Shown here piece by piece: positions 18,581 through 26,376 of a stretch of 64,000 nucleotides of DNA (position 1 is the first letter of the stretch; each line of letters starts with the position of its first letter). Under the pieces are notes generated by a model that made no database searches, was not told the DNA's origin, and worked only from the letters and a program-made list of their open reading frames with translations. The stretch is from NCBI GenBank assembly GCA_017554305.1, contig JAFZIN010000013.1, forward strand, positions 62,001 through 126,000. The letters are read 5' to 3'. The position numbers and the translations under genes were made by a program. This stretch comes from Bacteroidales bacterium (GTDB taxonomy: Bacteria; Bacteroidota; Bacteroidia; Bacteroidales; UBA932).

Positions 18581-19384
18581 CTACAAGGAATACATCTTGG
18601 AGGGAACCCCTCTTGGAAGCACTGCCAGAAGCATATCCTGCGGACGGGCCCCAACGCTCTCAAGTGCTTCTAAAGCAGCATTGTAGCACTTCTCCGGAGT
18701 ATTGTTGTTCCCGCTGATATGGCATAGGAAGATATTATCCAACCGTCCTCTTCTTGTGGAGTATATCTTCATAAGAGCCTCGCAGGCCTCTGCGTTACTG
18801 AGGTGGCCGCTCTCTCCCAATATTCTGGTTTTCAGCTGGTAAGGATAGTTGCCCTCCTTAAGCATATCGGAATCGTAGTTACTCTCCAGAATAAGAGTAT
18901 CTGAGAGGCAGGCATACTCCAAAACAGATGGAGTCATATAGCCGCAGTCTGTTATGATTGTAATCTTATGCCCCTCAAACTCAATAAAATAACCCACCGT
19001 CTCGGTAGCATCGTGAGGAACGTCAAACGGTGTAACCTTAACGGAGAGTATATTGTTGACCTTGTCTTTTTCAAGCAGATGGAGTGAGCCCTTGAGCCTT
19101 CCTCTGGTACACATATTCCAAAGCAGAGCATCTCTGATACCCTTTGTGGTATAGACCGGCTTGGAATACTTTGAAGAGATAATTCCAAGAGATTTTATGT
19201 GATCTATATGGTCATGAGTAACCAGAATGAAATCTACGTCTTCCAGTTTTAGCTCATGCTCCAGCAGGTTTTTACGGGTAATTCTTGGTCCTACTCCCGC
19301 ATCTATCAGAAATGAAACCTCCCCGTTTGTGAAATAGTAACAGTTGCCGCAACTCCCGCTGGAAAGGGAGAAAAAGCGGATCAT
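18581..19384 (-). CDS. MBL-fold metallohydrolase (YycJ/WalJ-like)
   Basis: Cytoplasmic metallo-beta-lactamase-fold hydrolase, 267 residues. The N-terminal FFSLSSGSCGNCYYF is typical of the YycJ/WalJ group, and the metal site is seen as THDHIDH (HxHxDH), with later metal ligands in FDVPHDAT, ITDCGY and FLCHISGNN. Family members are linked to DNA processing or cell-wall coordination, but the substrate is unknown. It is the third gene of a minus-strand run after the amidohydrolase and the nucleoside phosphorylase, one base after the latter. Confidence 0.85.
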   Translation of the reverse strand: MIRFFSLSSGSCGNCYYFTNGEVSFLIDAGVGPRITRKNLLEHELKLEDVDFILVTHDHIDHIKSLGIISSKYSKPVYTTKGIRDALLWNMCTRGRLKGSLHLLEKDKVNNILSVKVTPFDVPHDATETVGYFIEFEGHKITIITDCGYMTPSVLEYACLSDTLILESNYDSDMLKEGNYPYQLKTRILGESGHLSNAEACEALMKIYSTRRGRLDNIFLCHISGNNNTPEKCYNAALEALESVGARPQDMLLAVLPRGVPSKMYSL

Positions 19385-19385
19385 A

Positions 19386-20213
19386 CTACAACTTGGAAAT
19401 GAGAGTTGTAAACAGAACTGTCATTCTGGAAACGGCAGCATCTGCAGCCTTTATAACATCCTGTTCGTCATTCTTATACTCTTCATTGGCAGTATCTGCA
19501 GATTCGTTGGTAATGATGCATACTCCAAAGACGTTTATACCGCAGTGTCTTGCAACAATTACCTCCGGAATGGTAGACATTGCAACAGCATCACCTCCAA
19601 TAAAGTGCATAAACTTGTACTCTGCTTTGGTCTCGTATGAAGGGCCCGAACCGGCAACGTAAGTTCCTGTCTTAAGTACAAATCCGTTATCCAAAGCAAT
19701 CTCCTTTGCAATTGAGATAAGTCTGGAATCGTAAGGGTGGCTCATATCCGGGAATCTTGTTCCAAAGGAATCCAGGTTAGGACCAATCAGAGGGTTAGGA
19801 AGGAAGTTTATGTGGTCCTCAATAGCCATAATATCACCTACTCTGAATGTTGGATTCAGACCTCCGCAAGCGCAGGAAACAAGCAGGTACTCTACGCCCA
19901 GAAGTTTCATAACTCTCACACCCATTGTTACTTGCTGCATTGTGTAACCCTCATAGTAATGGATGCGTCCCTGCATACATACTACGGTTTTGCCGCCAAG
20001 TTTTCCAATGATGAGGTTTCCCTTATGGCCTACAGCGGTGGAAACAGGAAAGTTAGGAATCTCCTTGTAAGGAATTATAACTGCATCCAGAATCTTCTCC
20101 GCCAAAGATCCCAGTCCGCTTCCCAGTATAATGCCGGCAACAGGCTTATAATCACCTATTTTACCCTTAACGTAAGCAGCGGCCTCATGAATTTTAACTT
20201 CAATTTCTAACAT
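19386..20213 (-). CDS. punA: Purine nucleoside phosphorylase
   Basis: Trimeric-type PNP that cleaves purine nucleosides with phosphate to free base and ribose-1-phosphate. Starting at MLEIEVKIHEAA (ATG at 20213) it has 275 residues. It shows the phosphate loop LGSGLGSLAEK, GRIHYYEG, CACGGLNP, the base-site segment GPSYETKAE, and AMSTIPEVIVARH with ITNESADT. An in-frame TTG further upstream gives eight extra unconvincing residues. The gene follows an MTA/SAH-deaminase-like amidohydrolase, so together they could deaminate an adenosine derivative and then split the inosine derivative. Confidence 0.95.
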   Translation of the reverse strand: MLEIEVKIHEAAAYVKGKIGDYKPVAGIILGSGLGSLAEKILDAVIIPYKEIPNFPVSTAVGHKGNLIIGKLGGKTVVCMQGRIHYYEGYTMQQVTMGVRVMKLLGVEYLLVSCACGGLNPTFRVGDIMAIEDHINFLPNPLIGPNLDSFGTRFPDMSHPYDSRLISIAKEIALDNGFVLKTGTYVAGSGPSYETKAEYKFMHFIGGDAVAMSTIPEVIVARHCGINVFGVCIITNESADTANEEYKNDEQDVIKAADAAVSRMTVLFTTLISKL

Positions 20214-20233
20214 ATTGCACTGTTTTAAAAATT

Positions 20234-21499
20234 TCAATCTTTACGAAGCTTAACGTAGAGTCTTCTGACCGCATCAATAATCTCTCTCTCCCTCTCTATA
20301 TATCTGTTTTCCATAAGGATGCGTCCGTTGCAGATAACGGTCTGAACGCAATCCGAATGGGCTGAATAGATAAGGTTAGCCTCAAAGTTTATATTAGGTG
20401 TAAAGTAAACGTTGTCTATGTCAATTATTGAGAGATCTGCCAGAGCTCCCTCTTTAATCTTACCGCCGTTAAGGCCGTATGCCTTGTAACCGTTTGACGT
20501 AGCGCTTGCTATCAACTGTTTGAGAGTGATTGTGCTTGGGTCTTTACGCCATGCCTTCTGTACCAGAGCGGTGGTCTTCATTGCCTCCAGCATATCCAGA
20601 TTGTTTGAGGATGCCACTCCGTCTGTTCCCAGGCAGATGTTTGCTCCGGCATTCTCCAACTCCTGGAATTTGAATTTATATCCAGATGAGAGCTTGAGGT
20701 TTGAGTTTATGTTGTGAGCAATGTTAACATGGTTATTGCCAAGTACTTCTACATCATTCTCATCTATCCAGCAGCAGTGGGCCGCAATCACCTTCTTTGA
20801 GAAGAGACCCAAATCATTAAGATATGCAACCGGCGTGCATCTGTTCTTTCTGAAACTCTCCAGCCTCTCGTATGCCGTCTCTGCAAGGTGTATGTGGATG
20901 AATTTGTTATGCTTTTTTGCAAACTCTTTTGCCCAGAGTATGTTCTCTTCAGAAACCGTGTAAATGGAGTGGATTCCCACATCAAATGTTGCAAGGTCTC
21001 CCCAGGAGAGAGATTCATCATACATTTTCTGGCAGTACTCTCTCTGCTCCATACCCTTCTCCTTATCTCCAAGATCCAGAAAGACAGCACAGTGACGGCT
21101 TCTGAGTCCCATCTCGTTTGAAGCCTTTACTGCAGATTGAATGTGGAAATACTGATCGTTATAGAGAGTTGTACCGGATTTGATCATCTCCACGCAGGCC
21201 AGAAGAGTTCCGTAGTAGACAATCTCTTCATCCAGATGGGTCTCCATCTTCCAAATTGCCTGAAGCCAATCCTTTAGTTTGGAATCCTCCTCCGCGCCTC
21301 TCATCATTGTCATTGCGGCGTGTGTATGCATATTGGCAAAGCCGGGTATAACCGCCTTGCCGCTTCCGTCAATCACTTTAAGATCAGGCGTTTTTTCCGG
21401 CTCAATAGATGAGGCTATCTTCTCTATCCGTTCTCCCTTAATAAGGATATCTCTCTCTTTGCCCTCCAGAAGAACGTTCTTTATGTGAATTGTTGCCAT
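20234..21499 (-). CDS. mtaD: Amidohydrolase, MTA/SAH deaminase-like
   Basis: Zinc amidohydrolase of the ATZ/TRZ-MtaD group, 421 residues. Metal ligands are visible: FANMHTHAAMTMMRG (HxH), HIHLAET, AAHCCWID and CLGTDGVASSNN (the active-site Asp). Its overall plan matches S-adenosylhomocysteine/5'-methylthioadenosine deaminases. Related enzymes deaminate guanine, cytosine or triazines, so the substrate is a family-level inference, supported by the downstream purine nucleoside phosphorylase. It is the first gene of the minus-strand run mtaD-punA-MBL hydrolase. Confidence 0.85.
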   Translation of the reverse strand: MATIHIKNVLLEGKERDILIKGERIEKIASSIEPEKTPDLKVIDGSGKAVIPGFANMHTHAAMTMMRGAEEDSKLKDWLQAIWKMETHLDEEIVYYGTLLACVEMIKSGTTLYNDQYFHIQSAVKASNEMGLRSRHCAVFLDLGDKEKGMEQREYCQKMYDESLSWGDLATFDVGIHSIYTVSEENILWAKEFAKKHNKFIHIHLAETAYERLESFRKNRCTPVAYLNDLGLFSKKVIAAHCCWIDENDVEVLGNNHVNIAHNINSNLKLSSGYKFKFQELENAGANICLGTDGVASSNNLDMLEAMKTTALVQKAWRKDPSTITLKQLIASATSNGYKAYGLNGGKIKEGALADLSIIDIDNVYFTPNINFEANLIYSAHSDCVQTVICNGRILMENRYIEREREIIDAVRRLYVKLRKD

Positions 21500-21554
21500 A
21501 AATTATATTTGAGTGTGAAGTTACAAAATAATTCATACTCTTTCCTTCTTTTTA

Positions 21555-21562
21555 TAAATTTG
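21555..21562 (+). promoter_or_regulatory. Candidate -7 box for the acyl-CoA synthetase homologue
   Basis: TAAATTTG ends 19 bases before the ATG at 21582 and matches TAnnTTTG. No clear -33 TTTG is seen. Confidence 0.4.
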
Positions 21563-21581
21563 TTGGACAAAGATTGAAATA

Positions 21582-23525
21582 ATGGCATTTAAAGAGTTAA
21601 TAAATCCATCCGGCATAGCGGTCATAGGTGCATCCAATGATATTGCCACACCGGGCGGAAGTCTTATAAAGAACCTGATAATAAGCAGTTTTAAGGGGAG
21701 TATCTTTCTTGTAAGCAGCACAGAATCCCAAATACAGGGAATACGCACATACAAGAATCTCATGGATATCCCGGATACTGATCTGGCAGTTATTGCAGAT
21801 GACCAGGGAGACTGTCTCTCCCAAATTGAGATTCTCTGTGAAAAGAAGAGCTGCAAGGCAATAATTATCTATTCAGATAAAATATCATCCAGAATCCTTA
21901 CCAAAGAAGAGGATATAAAGGCCAGAATAAAGGAGATTTGCAACACCTTCTCAGTTACCCTTATAGGTCCAAACTCCTCCGGAGTGGCCAACTCCAACTA
22001 CAGCTCTCTCTATACACGTTCCCTTCTGAACAAGGAGGGCTCTGTTGAGATTATCTCCTCTTCCAGAACAATGATTTCCAACTTTGTGGAGAGTGCTCCA
22101 AAATACGGTATGAAGATATCGGGAGCATATTCCGTAGGCTACTCCTACCAGACAACGGTAGAGGACATACTTGCATGGATGGATGAGAATTGGAGTGACT
22201 GTACGGGTAAGGTGATTGCCCTTCATATAGAGAAGATTTCAGACTCCGTCTCTATGATTAACCATTGCCGTTCACTCATTTCCAAGGGAGCGGGAATTGT
22301 AGGAATGCTGGCCTCCTCCACCAAAGTGGTTAACGCTCTCTTTATAAAATGCGGTATTATAAGGGCATACGGTATTGCAGAGATGTTCAATATTGCAGCA
22401 ATACTAACCAAAGGAAAACCATCGGGAGAAAGAATAAATATACTTACTCAGGCAGGAGGTCCGGCAGTACTGCTTTCAGACGTACTGAGCCAGAACGGCG
22501 TAAAGATTCCTTCTGTCTTCTTTGAGGATTACAACTTTGGAAAGACTGCAGGCCAAATCTCCTCACTTATAGAGAAATATGACAATGATCCAAAATGTGA
22601 CGCAATGGTTGTAATATTCGGCGGCAAGGGTATGAGTGATGCATCTGAGATTTCCAATGTCATATTCAGGGTAATTAACAAAACAAAGAAACCGCTCTAC
22701 CCTCTCTTCTCTTCAGAATCATCTTATTCTGAATATATTGCAGAGTATCATAACAGAGGGGGCGTAACCTTCTCAGATGCAATAGTCTTTGGAAGGGCGC
22801 TTTCAAAGGTTATTCACTCCAATCTTTTACCTCAGGACAAAAGCACTCCTGCCATAGATAAATATCTGATAAAAAGAGTTATAGATGAGTGTCCTGAAGG
22901 GTGGATGCCGCCTTTTATGGTGCAGCAGATACTGGATGCCAGCGGAATTAACCGCATAAGACAGATTGTTGCCCTATCGGAGGAAGATACCGTAAACGCA
23001 GCAATCAACATAGGCTATCCGGTTGTATTGAAGGTGATTGGTCCGCTCCACAAAACGGAGGTAGACGGTGTTTCTCTTAATATATCTGATGAACATACTC
23101 TCCGCTCCGAGTATGAGAGAATGAGTAATATTGAGGGAGTTACAGGCTTTATTGTTCAGCCTATGCAGGATGAAAACTTTACGGAACTCTATATACGTGC
23201 AGAACGTCATGAGAACTTTGCACCGCTTATTATGTGTTCACTGGGCGGCATATTCGCAGATGTGATGGAGGATATAACCTACTCTCTGGCACCGGTTTCC
23301 AGCAAGGAGGCAGATCAGATGATTGAGTCTCTTAAAGCCTACCCTATCCTTAAAGGATACCGCGGACAGGAGGGAGTGAATCAGATTACTTTCAATGATA
23401 CAATAAGGAGGGTATCTGCTCTCTGTATTGCCGCACCACAGATTGAGGAGCTGGAATTGAACCCGCTGTTCGGAGATGAAAATCAGACTATTGTGGCGGG
23501 TGCAAGAATTAAGATAAAGAAGTGA
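21582..23525 (+). CDS. NDP-forming acyl-CoA synthetase homologue lacking the phosphohistidine motif
   Basis: A 647-residue fusion of CoA-binding (INPSGIAVIGAS), two succinyl-CoA-ligase-like regions (GPNSSGVAN; ILTQAGGPAVLLSDVL) and a C-terminal ATP-grasp domain (VVLKVIGPLHKTEVDGV). This is the plan of ADP-forming acetyl/acyl-CoA synthetases, which conserve acyl-CoA thioester energy as ATP via a phosphohistidine. Here the family's SHTG motif reads GIVG (I239 at the histidine position) and the SQSG loop reads SSSR (159-162). The HKT of the ATP-grasp half is kept. The usual reaction is therefore doubtful: it may be regulatory, work in a different complex, or be degenerate. The reading frame is intact and a membrane microprotein gene follows. 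Confidence 0.85.
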   Translation: MAFKELINPSGIAVIGASNDIATPGGSLIKNLIISSFKGSIFLVSSTESQIQGIRTYKNLMDIPDTDLAVIADDQGDCLSQIEILCEKKSCKAIIIYSDKISSRILTKEEDIKARIKEICNTFSVTLIGPNSSGVANSNYSSLYTRSLLNKEGSVEIISSSRTMISNFVESAPKYGMKISGAYSVGYSYQTTVEDILAWMDENWSDCTGKVIALHIEKISDSVSMINHCRSLISKGAGIVGMLASSTKVVNALFIKCGIIRAYGIAEMFNIAAILTKGKPSGERINILTQAGGPAVLLSDVLSQNGVKIPSVFFEDYNFGKTAGQISSLIEKYDNDPKCDAMVVIFGGKGMSDASEISNVIFRVINKTKKPLYPLFSSESSYSEYIAEYHNRGGVTFSDAIVFGRALSKVIHSNLLPQDKSTPAIDKYLIKRVIDECPEGWMPPFMVQQILDASGINRIRQIVALSEEDTVNAAINIGYPVVLKVIGPLHKTEVDGVSLNISDEHTLRSEYERMSNIEGVTGFIVQPMQDENFTELYIRAERHENFAPLIMCSLGGIFADVMEDITYSLAPVSSKEADQMIESLKAYPILKGYRGQEGVNQITFNDTIRRVSALCIAAPQIEELELNPLFGDENQTIVAGARIKIKK

Positions 23526-23527
23526 AT

Positions 23528-23686
23528 ATGAAGAAATTAATTGCCTGGTGGAAATCTTTGGACCCCTCTATGAAGGCCCTTATACTTATAGGATTTATCT
23601 GTCTTGTAGGAATTATCATCCGTTGGCCTCAGGTTTTAAACGGATTAAAAAAGGGATTTAATTACTACAGCGGATATGCAGATTAG
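23528..23686 (+). CDS. Small single-pass membrane protein, 52 residues
   Basis: Short gene beginning 2 bases after the preceding stop. The product starts MKKLIAWWKSLDPSMKAL, has one hydrophobic stretch (about residues 16-33, ALILIGFICLVGIIIRW) and a short polar tail with KKG and aromatic residues. No known family is recognised. Support comes from the ATG immediately after the upstream stop, a plausible transmembrane segment with positive flanks, and a stop just before an inverted repeat. It may be co-transcribed with the acyl-CoA synthetase homologue. Confidence 0.6.
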   Translation: MKKLIAWWKSLDPSMKALILIGFICLVGIIIRWPQVLNGLKKGFNYYSGYAD

Positions 23687-23705
23687 CAAATTTCATTAAA
23701 TTTGC
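23686..23705 (+). promoter_or_regulatory. Inverted repeat overlapping a -7 box upstream of the coiled-coil gene
   Basis: GCAAATTT and AAATTTGC form a perfect 8-base inverted repeat around CATT. The right arm contains TAAATTTG (23697-23704), a -7 box match, only 10 bases before the ATG at 23715. It could be a promoter with overlapping operator or a weak hairpin; which is undecided. Confidence 0.35.
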
Positions 23706-23714
23706 ATCCGGTAT

Positions 23715-24017
23715 ATGGCTACAAGAAATGAAACGGAAAAGACTTTGGACCAGCTTCAAAAACTGATTCAGGAATTGGTTATGAAGTATGAGGTTGCAAA
23801 GAGCGAATCCGAATCATACCTTGCGGAACTTACCAAAGTTAAAACTGAATTACATAACACTAAAAATAAATTAACTGAACAAGAGAAGAAACTGGAGCAT
23901 TATGAGCTTAAACAGGCCTTTCTCTCTACGGACGAGGCGTCTGGCAAACGTGCAAAGAGAAGACTTGGGAAGATCATAAAGGAGATAGATAAGTGTATTC
24001 AACTTTTGAACGACTGA
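23715..24017 (+). CDS. Coiled-coil protein upstream of zapA
   Basis: A 100-residue, highly charged, largely helical protein; heptad-like L/E/K patterning from about residue 8 to 70 indicates a coiled coil, followed by a basic tail GKRAKRRLGKIIKEIDKCIQLL. No enzyme motif. It ends 2 bases before zapA, so the two are surely co-transcribed. A role with ZapA in cell division, comparable to the ZapA-ZapB pair of enterobacteria, is plausible by position and shape but is inference. Confidence 0.75.
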   Translation: MATRNETEKTLDQLQKLIQELVMKYEVAKSESESYLAELTKVKTELHNTKNKLTEQEKKLEHYELKQAFLSTDEASGKRAKRRLGKIIKEIDKCIQLLND

Positions 24018-24019
24018 TT

Positions 24020-24322
24020 ATGGCACTGAAAAAAAGCAATATACAGGTTACGGTTATGATAGACGGCATTTCGCTTACCTACAATTGCTCTCCGTCAGAG
24101 GCCAACCTTCTTCAGAAGACAGAGGAACTTATCAACAAAGAGATAGAATCATTCCGTAAGACCAGAGACGGTGCTTCGTCAGACTATAACAAAACGCTTA
24201 TTGCAGTGATGATCAAACTCGTTATGGCCTCTTTGAGAAAAGAGACGGATATGGAAGAGTCTATGCAGTCTCTTAAAGAGATCAACTCCCAAATAGCTGA
24301 ATATCTCCAGCAAAACAAGTAG
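24020..24322 (+). CDS. zapA: Cell division protein ZapA
   Basis: FtsZ-associated protein that bundles filaments at the division ring. The start MALKKSNIQVTVMIDG (ATG at 24020) gives 100 residues with the ZapA pattern: a beta-rich N-terminal domain with the family's IxGxxYxLxC-like element (here IDGISLTYNC), followed by a long helix (LIAVMIKLVMASLRKE). An upstream in-frame ATG would overlap the previous gene and adds unrelated residues. It is followed by a structured RNA and rny. Confidence 0.88.
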   Translation: MALKKSNIQVTVMIDGISLTYNCSPSEANLLQKTEELINKEIESFRKTRDGASSDYNKTLIAVMIKLVMASLRKETDMEESMQSLKEINSQIAEYLQQNK

Positions 24323-24338
24323 ACAACAAGACAGCTTA

Positions 24339-24524
24339 GCCATCGGAAGGCTCTTTGCGAAAATCAACACTAAAACAATACCGGGCTCATTATGCAGACA
24401 ATGACAGGCCTAGGTTACCCGCAAGGGGATTTCATTATGAGACGTTGGAAGCCAGCGTTTGAGAAAGAGCCCAAATCTTAATTATTAAGATTTTTCCGAA
24501 AACGGTCCTTCCGGTGGCTTTTTT
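24339..24524 (+). ncRNA. ssrS: Structured RNA between zapA and rny, probable 6S RNA
   Basis: A 186-base segment closed by complementary ends: 24339-24350 (GCCATCGGAAGG) pairs with 24507-24518 (CCTTCCGGTGGC), 12 pairs with one G-U, and is followed by a run of T, as in an intrinsic terminator. Inside are CTCTTT/AAAGAG (24351-24356 with 24464-24469), ACGTTGG-AAG-CCAGCGT (24442-24458), CCC-GCAA-GGG (24418-24427), AAATCTTAA-TTA-TTAAGATTT (24473-24493) and CCG-AAAA-CGG. Size, terminal stem and the position after zapA fit 6S RNA, the RNA-polymerase-binding RNA that also follows zapA in enterobacteria. The internal folding has more small hairpins than the textbook 6S shape, so the identity is probable rather than certain. 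Confidence 0.55.
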
Positions 24525-24542
24525 ATATAAACGTTCCATATT

Positions 24543-26084
24543 ATGACAGAGACAACTATTATTTATTGCATTGGAGCTTTCATATTGGGAATACTTTTAG
24601 GATTCATAATTGTTCGTCCTATAGTTCTCAAGGGCAGAAAGTCCAAGATCCTTCAGGAGGCTGAAAAGGCCGGAGAGGATATTAAGAAGGAGAAAATTTT
24701 CCAGGCTAAAGAGAAATTCCTGCAGCTCAAGAGTGAACACGAGCAGTACATAAACAACAAGAACAATCAGATTCGTGAGCAGGAGAACAAGATTAAGCAG
24801 AAGGAATTGGTTCTCACACAGCAGAGCAACGAGATTGGCCGCAAGGAGAGAGAAATTGAGGCAATCCGCAATAACCTTAAGGCTCAGACAGAACTCGTTT
24901 CCAAGAAGATAGACGAGTATGAAAAGTTGCGTCAGCAGGAGATTCTCCAGATGGAGAACATTGCAGGAATGAGCGCAGACGAGGCTAAGAAACACCTTGT
25001 TGAGGCTATGAGAGCAGAGGCCAGAACAGACGCCCAGGCTTACATTAACGATGTTATGGATGAGGCCCGCCTGAGCGCATCTAAGGAGGCTAAAAGAATA
25101 GTAATCAACACTATCCAGCGTACCGCTCCGGAGATTGCAATTGAGAATGCCGTAACCGTCTTCAACATAGACAATGATGAGATTAAGGGTAGAATCATTG
25201 GCCGTGAGGGCAGAAACATCCGTGCCCTTGAGGCAGCCACCGGAGTTGAGATTGTGGTAGACGATACCCCTGAGGCAATCCTCCTCTCTGCATTTGATCC
25301 TGTACGCAGAGAAGTTGCGCGTCTTGCTCTGCATCAGCTGGTTGCAGACGGCAGAATCCACCCTGCAAGAATTGAGGAGGTGGTAGAAAAGGTAAAGAAA
25401 CAGCTTGATGACGAGATTCTTGAAACAGGTAAACGCACCTGTATAGACCTTGGTATTCACGGACTTAACCTTGAACTGGTTAAACTGGTAGGTAGAATGA
25501 AATACCGTTCTTCTTACGGCCAGAACCTTCTCCAGCACTCCAGAGAGGTTGCAAACATTTGTGCTACAATGGCTTCAGAGCTCGGTCTCAACGCCAAGAT
25601 TGCCAAGAGAGCCGGCCTGCTTCACGATATTGGAAAAGTATCTGACGAGGATCCTGAACTTCCACACGCAATGCTGGGTATGCGTATGGCAGAGAAATAC
25701 AAGGAGAAGCCTGAGATTTGCAACGCCATAGGTGCTCACCATGAGGAGATTGAGATGACTTCACTTATCTCCCCTCTTGTAATGGTAGCAGATGCCATTT
25801 CAGGTGCAAGACCTGGTGCAAGAAGAGAGGTTATTGAGAGCTACATTAAGCGTCTGAAGGATATGGAGAACATTGCACTCTCCTACCCTGGCGTAACCAA
25901 GACCTACGCTATTCAGGCCGGCAGAGAGCTCCGCGTAATTGTTGGTTCTGAGCAGGTTTCAGACAAAGACATTGAGATGCTCTCCGCAGAGATTGCCAAG
26001 AAGATCCAGAACGAGATGACCTACCCGGGCCAGGTAAAAATCACCGTCATCCGCGAATCCCGTTCCGTTGCCTTTGCAAAATAG
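24543..26084 (+). CDS. rny: Ribonuclease Y
   Basis: Membrane-anchored endoribonuclease that starts mRNA decay. The 513 residues show an N-terminal transmembrane helix (about 5-25), a long charged coiled coil (to about residue 190), a KH RNA-binding domain ([21 protein letters not shown] region) and an HD phosphohydrolase domain with LLHDIGK, metal ligands H361 and D362. Length matches the family. It lies just downstream of the probable 6S RNA and ends at a strong intrinsic terminator. Confidence 0.97.
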   Translation: MTETTIIYCIGAFILGILLGFIIVRPIVLKGRKSKILQEAEKAGEDIKKEKIFQAKEKFLQLKSEHEQYINNKNNQIREQENKIKQKELVLTQQSNEIGRKEREIEAIRNNLKAQTELVSKKIDEYEKLRQQEILQMENIAGMSADEAKKHLVEAMRAEARTDAQAYINDVMDEARLSASKEAKRIVINTIQRTAPEIAIENAVTVFNIDNDEIKGRIIGREGRNIRALEAATGVEIVVDDTPEAILLSAFDPVRREVARLALHQLVADGRIHPARIEEVVEKVKKQLDDEILETGKRTCIDLGIHGLNLELVKLVGRMKYRSSYGQNLLQHSREVANICATMASELGLNAKIAKRAGLLHDIGKVSDEDPELPHAMLGMRMAEKYKEKPEICNAIGAHHEEIEMTSLISPLVMVADAISGARPGARREVIESYIKRLKDMENIALSYPGVTKTYAIQAGRELRVIVGSEQVSDKDIEMLSAEIAKKIQNEMTYPGQVKITVIRESRSVAFAK

Positions 26085-26103
26085 CAACGCACAAAACACA
26101 TTT

Positions 26104-26135
26104 AAAGGGGGTGAGCAATCATCCCCTTTTTCTTT
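26104..26135 (+). terminator. Intrinsic terminator of rny
   Basis: Eleven-pair stem (26104-26114 with 26119-26129, one G-U) closed by a GCAA tetraloop and followed by a T-rich run (26127-26135). It lies 20 bases after the rny stop. Confidence 0.85.
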
Positions 26136-26139
26136 ATAT

Positions 26140-26333
26140 GAAGGGCAGCTCTGGCATTCTTCAGAAACCCTTCGCTCCGCTAAAGCGTCGCTTCGTCCCG
26201 GCCGATAAATCGGCCACCCATTCATGAGGTCTTTGGCTTTCTCCAAAGCCCTTATACTTTTTAACCCCCGCAGACACAGTCTGCGACCCCTGAAGGGGTT
26301 ATACTGTGCTGACGCACAGGGCACTATCGTGCC
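26140..26333. repeat. Tandem array of short stem-loops
   Basis: After the rny terminator, the gap between two convergent genes consists mostly of consecutive hairpins with different sequences: GAAGGG/CCCTTC (26140-26145, 26168-26173), CGC-TAAA-GCG (26178-26187), GGCCGAT-AA-ATCGGCC (26200-26215), GGCTTT-CTCC-AAAGCC (26235-26250), CGCAGAC-ACA-GTCTGCG (26269-26285), ACCCC-TGAA-GGGGT (26286-26299), CTGTGC-TGAC-GCACAG (26304-26319) and GGCAC-TATC-GTGCC (26320-26333). The last four follow each other with at most four bases between. No gene is visible here. The stems are all different, so this is not a simple repeat copy series. Confidence 0.75.
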
Positions 26334-26376
26334 TTATTATTTCCCTTTTCTCCTTTTACGCCCTTTATAATAGGTC

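Noticed and set aside
24597-25538. Minus-strand reading frame of 313 codons inside rny
   Set aside because: It lies wholly opposite a well-supported ribonuclease Y gene and its product is low-complexity Leu/Asn/Val-rich with no recognisable motif; it reflects codon bias of rny.
25959-26324. Minus-strand reading frame across the rny end and the hairpin array
   Set aside because: It spans the terminator and stem-loops, has Cys/Arg-rich composition unlike neighbours, and shows no family motif.
26178-26333. CRISPR array or tRNA-like sequence in the hairpin region
   Set aside because: Stems differ in sequence, there are no equal-length spacers, and no cloverleaf with acceptor, D, anticodon and T arms can be drawn.
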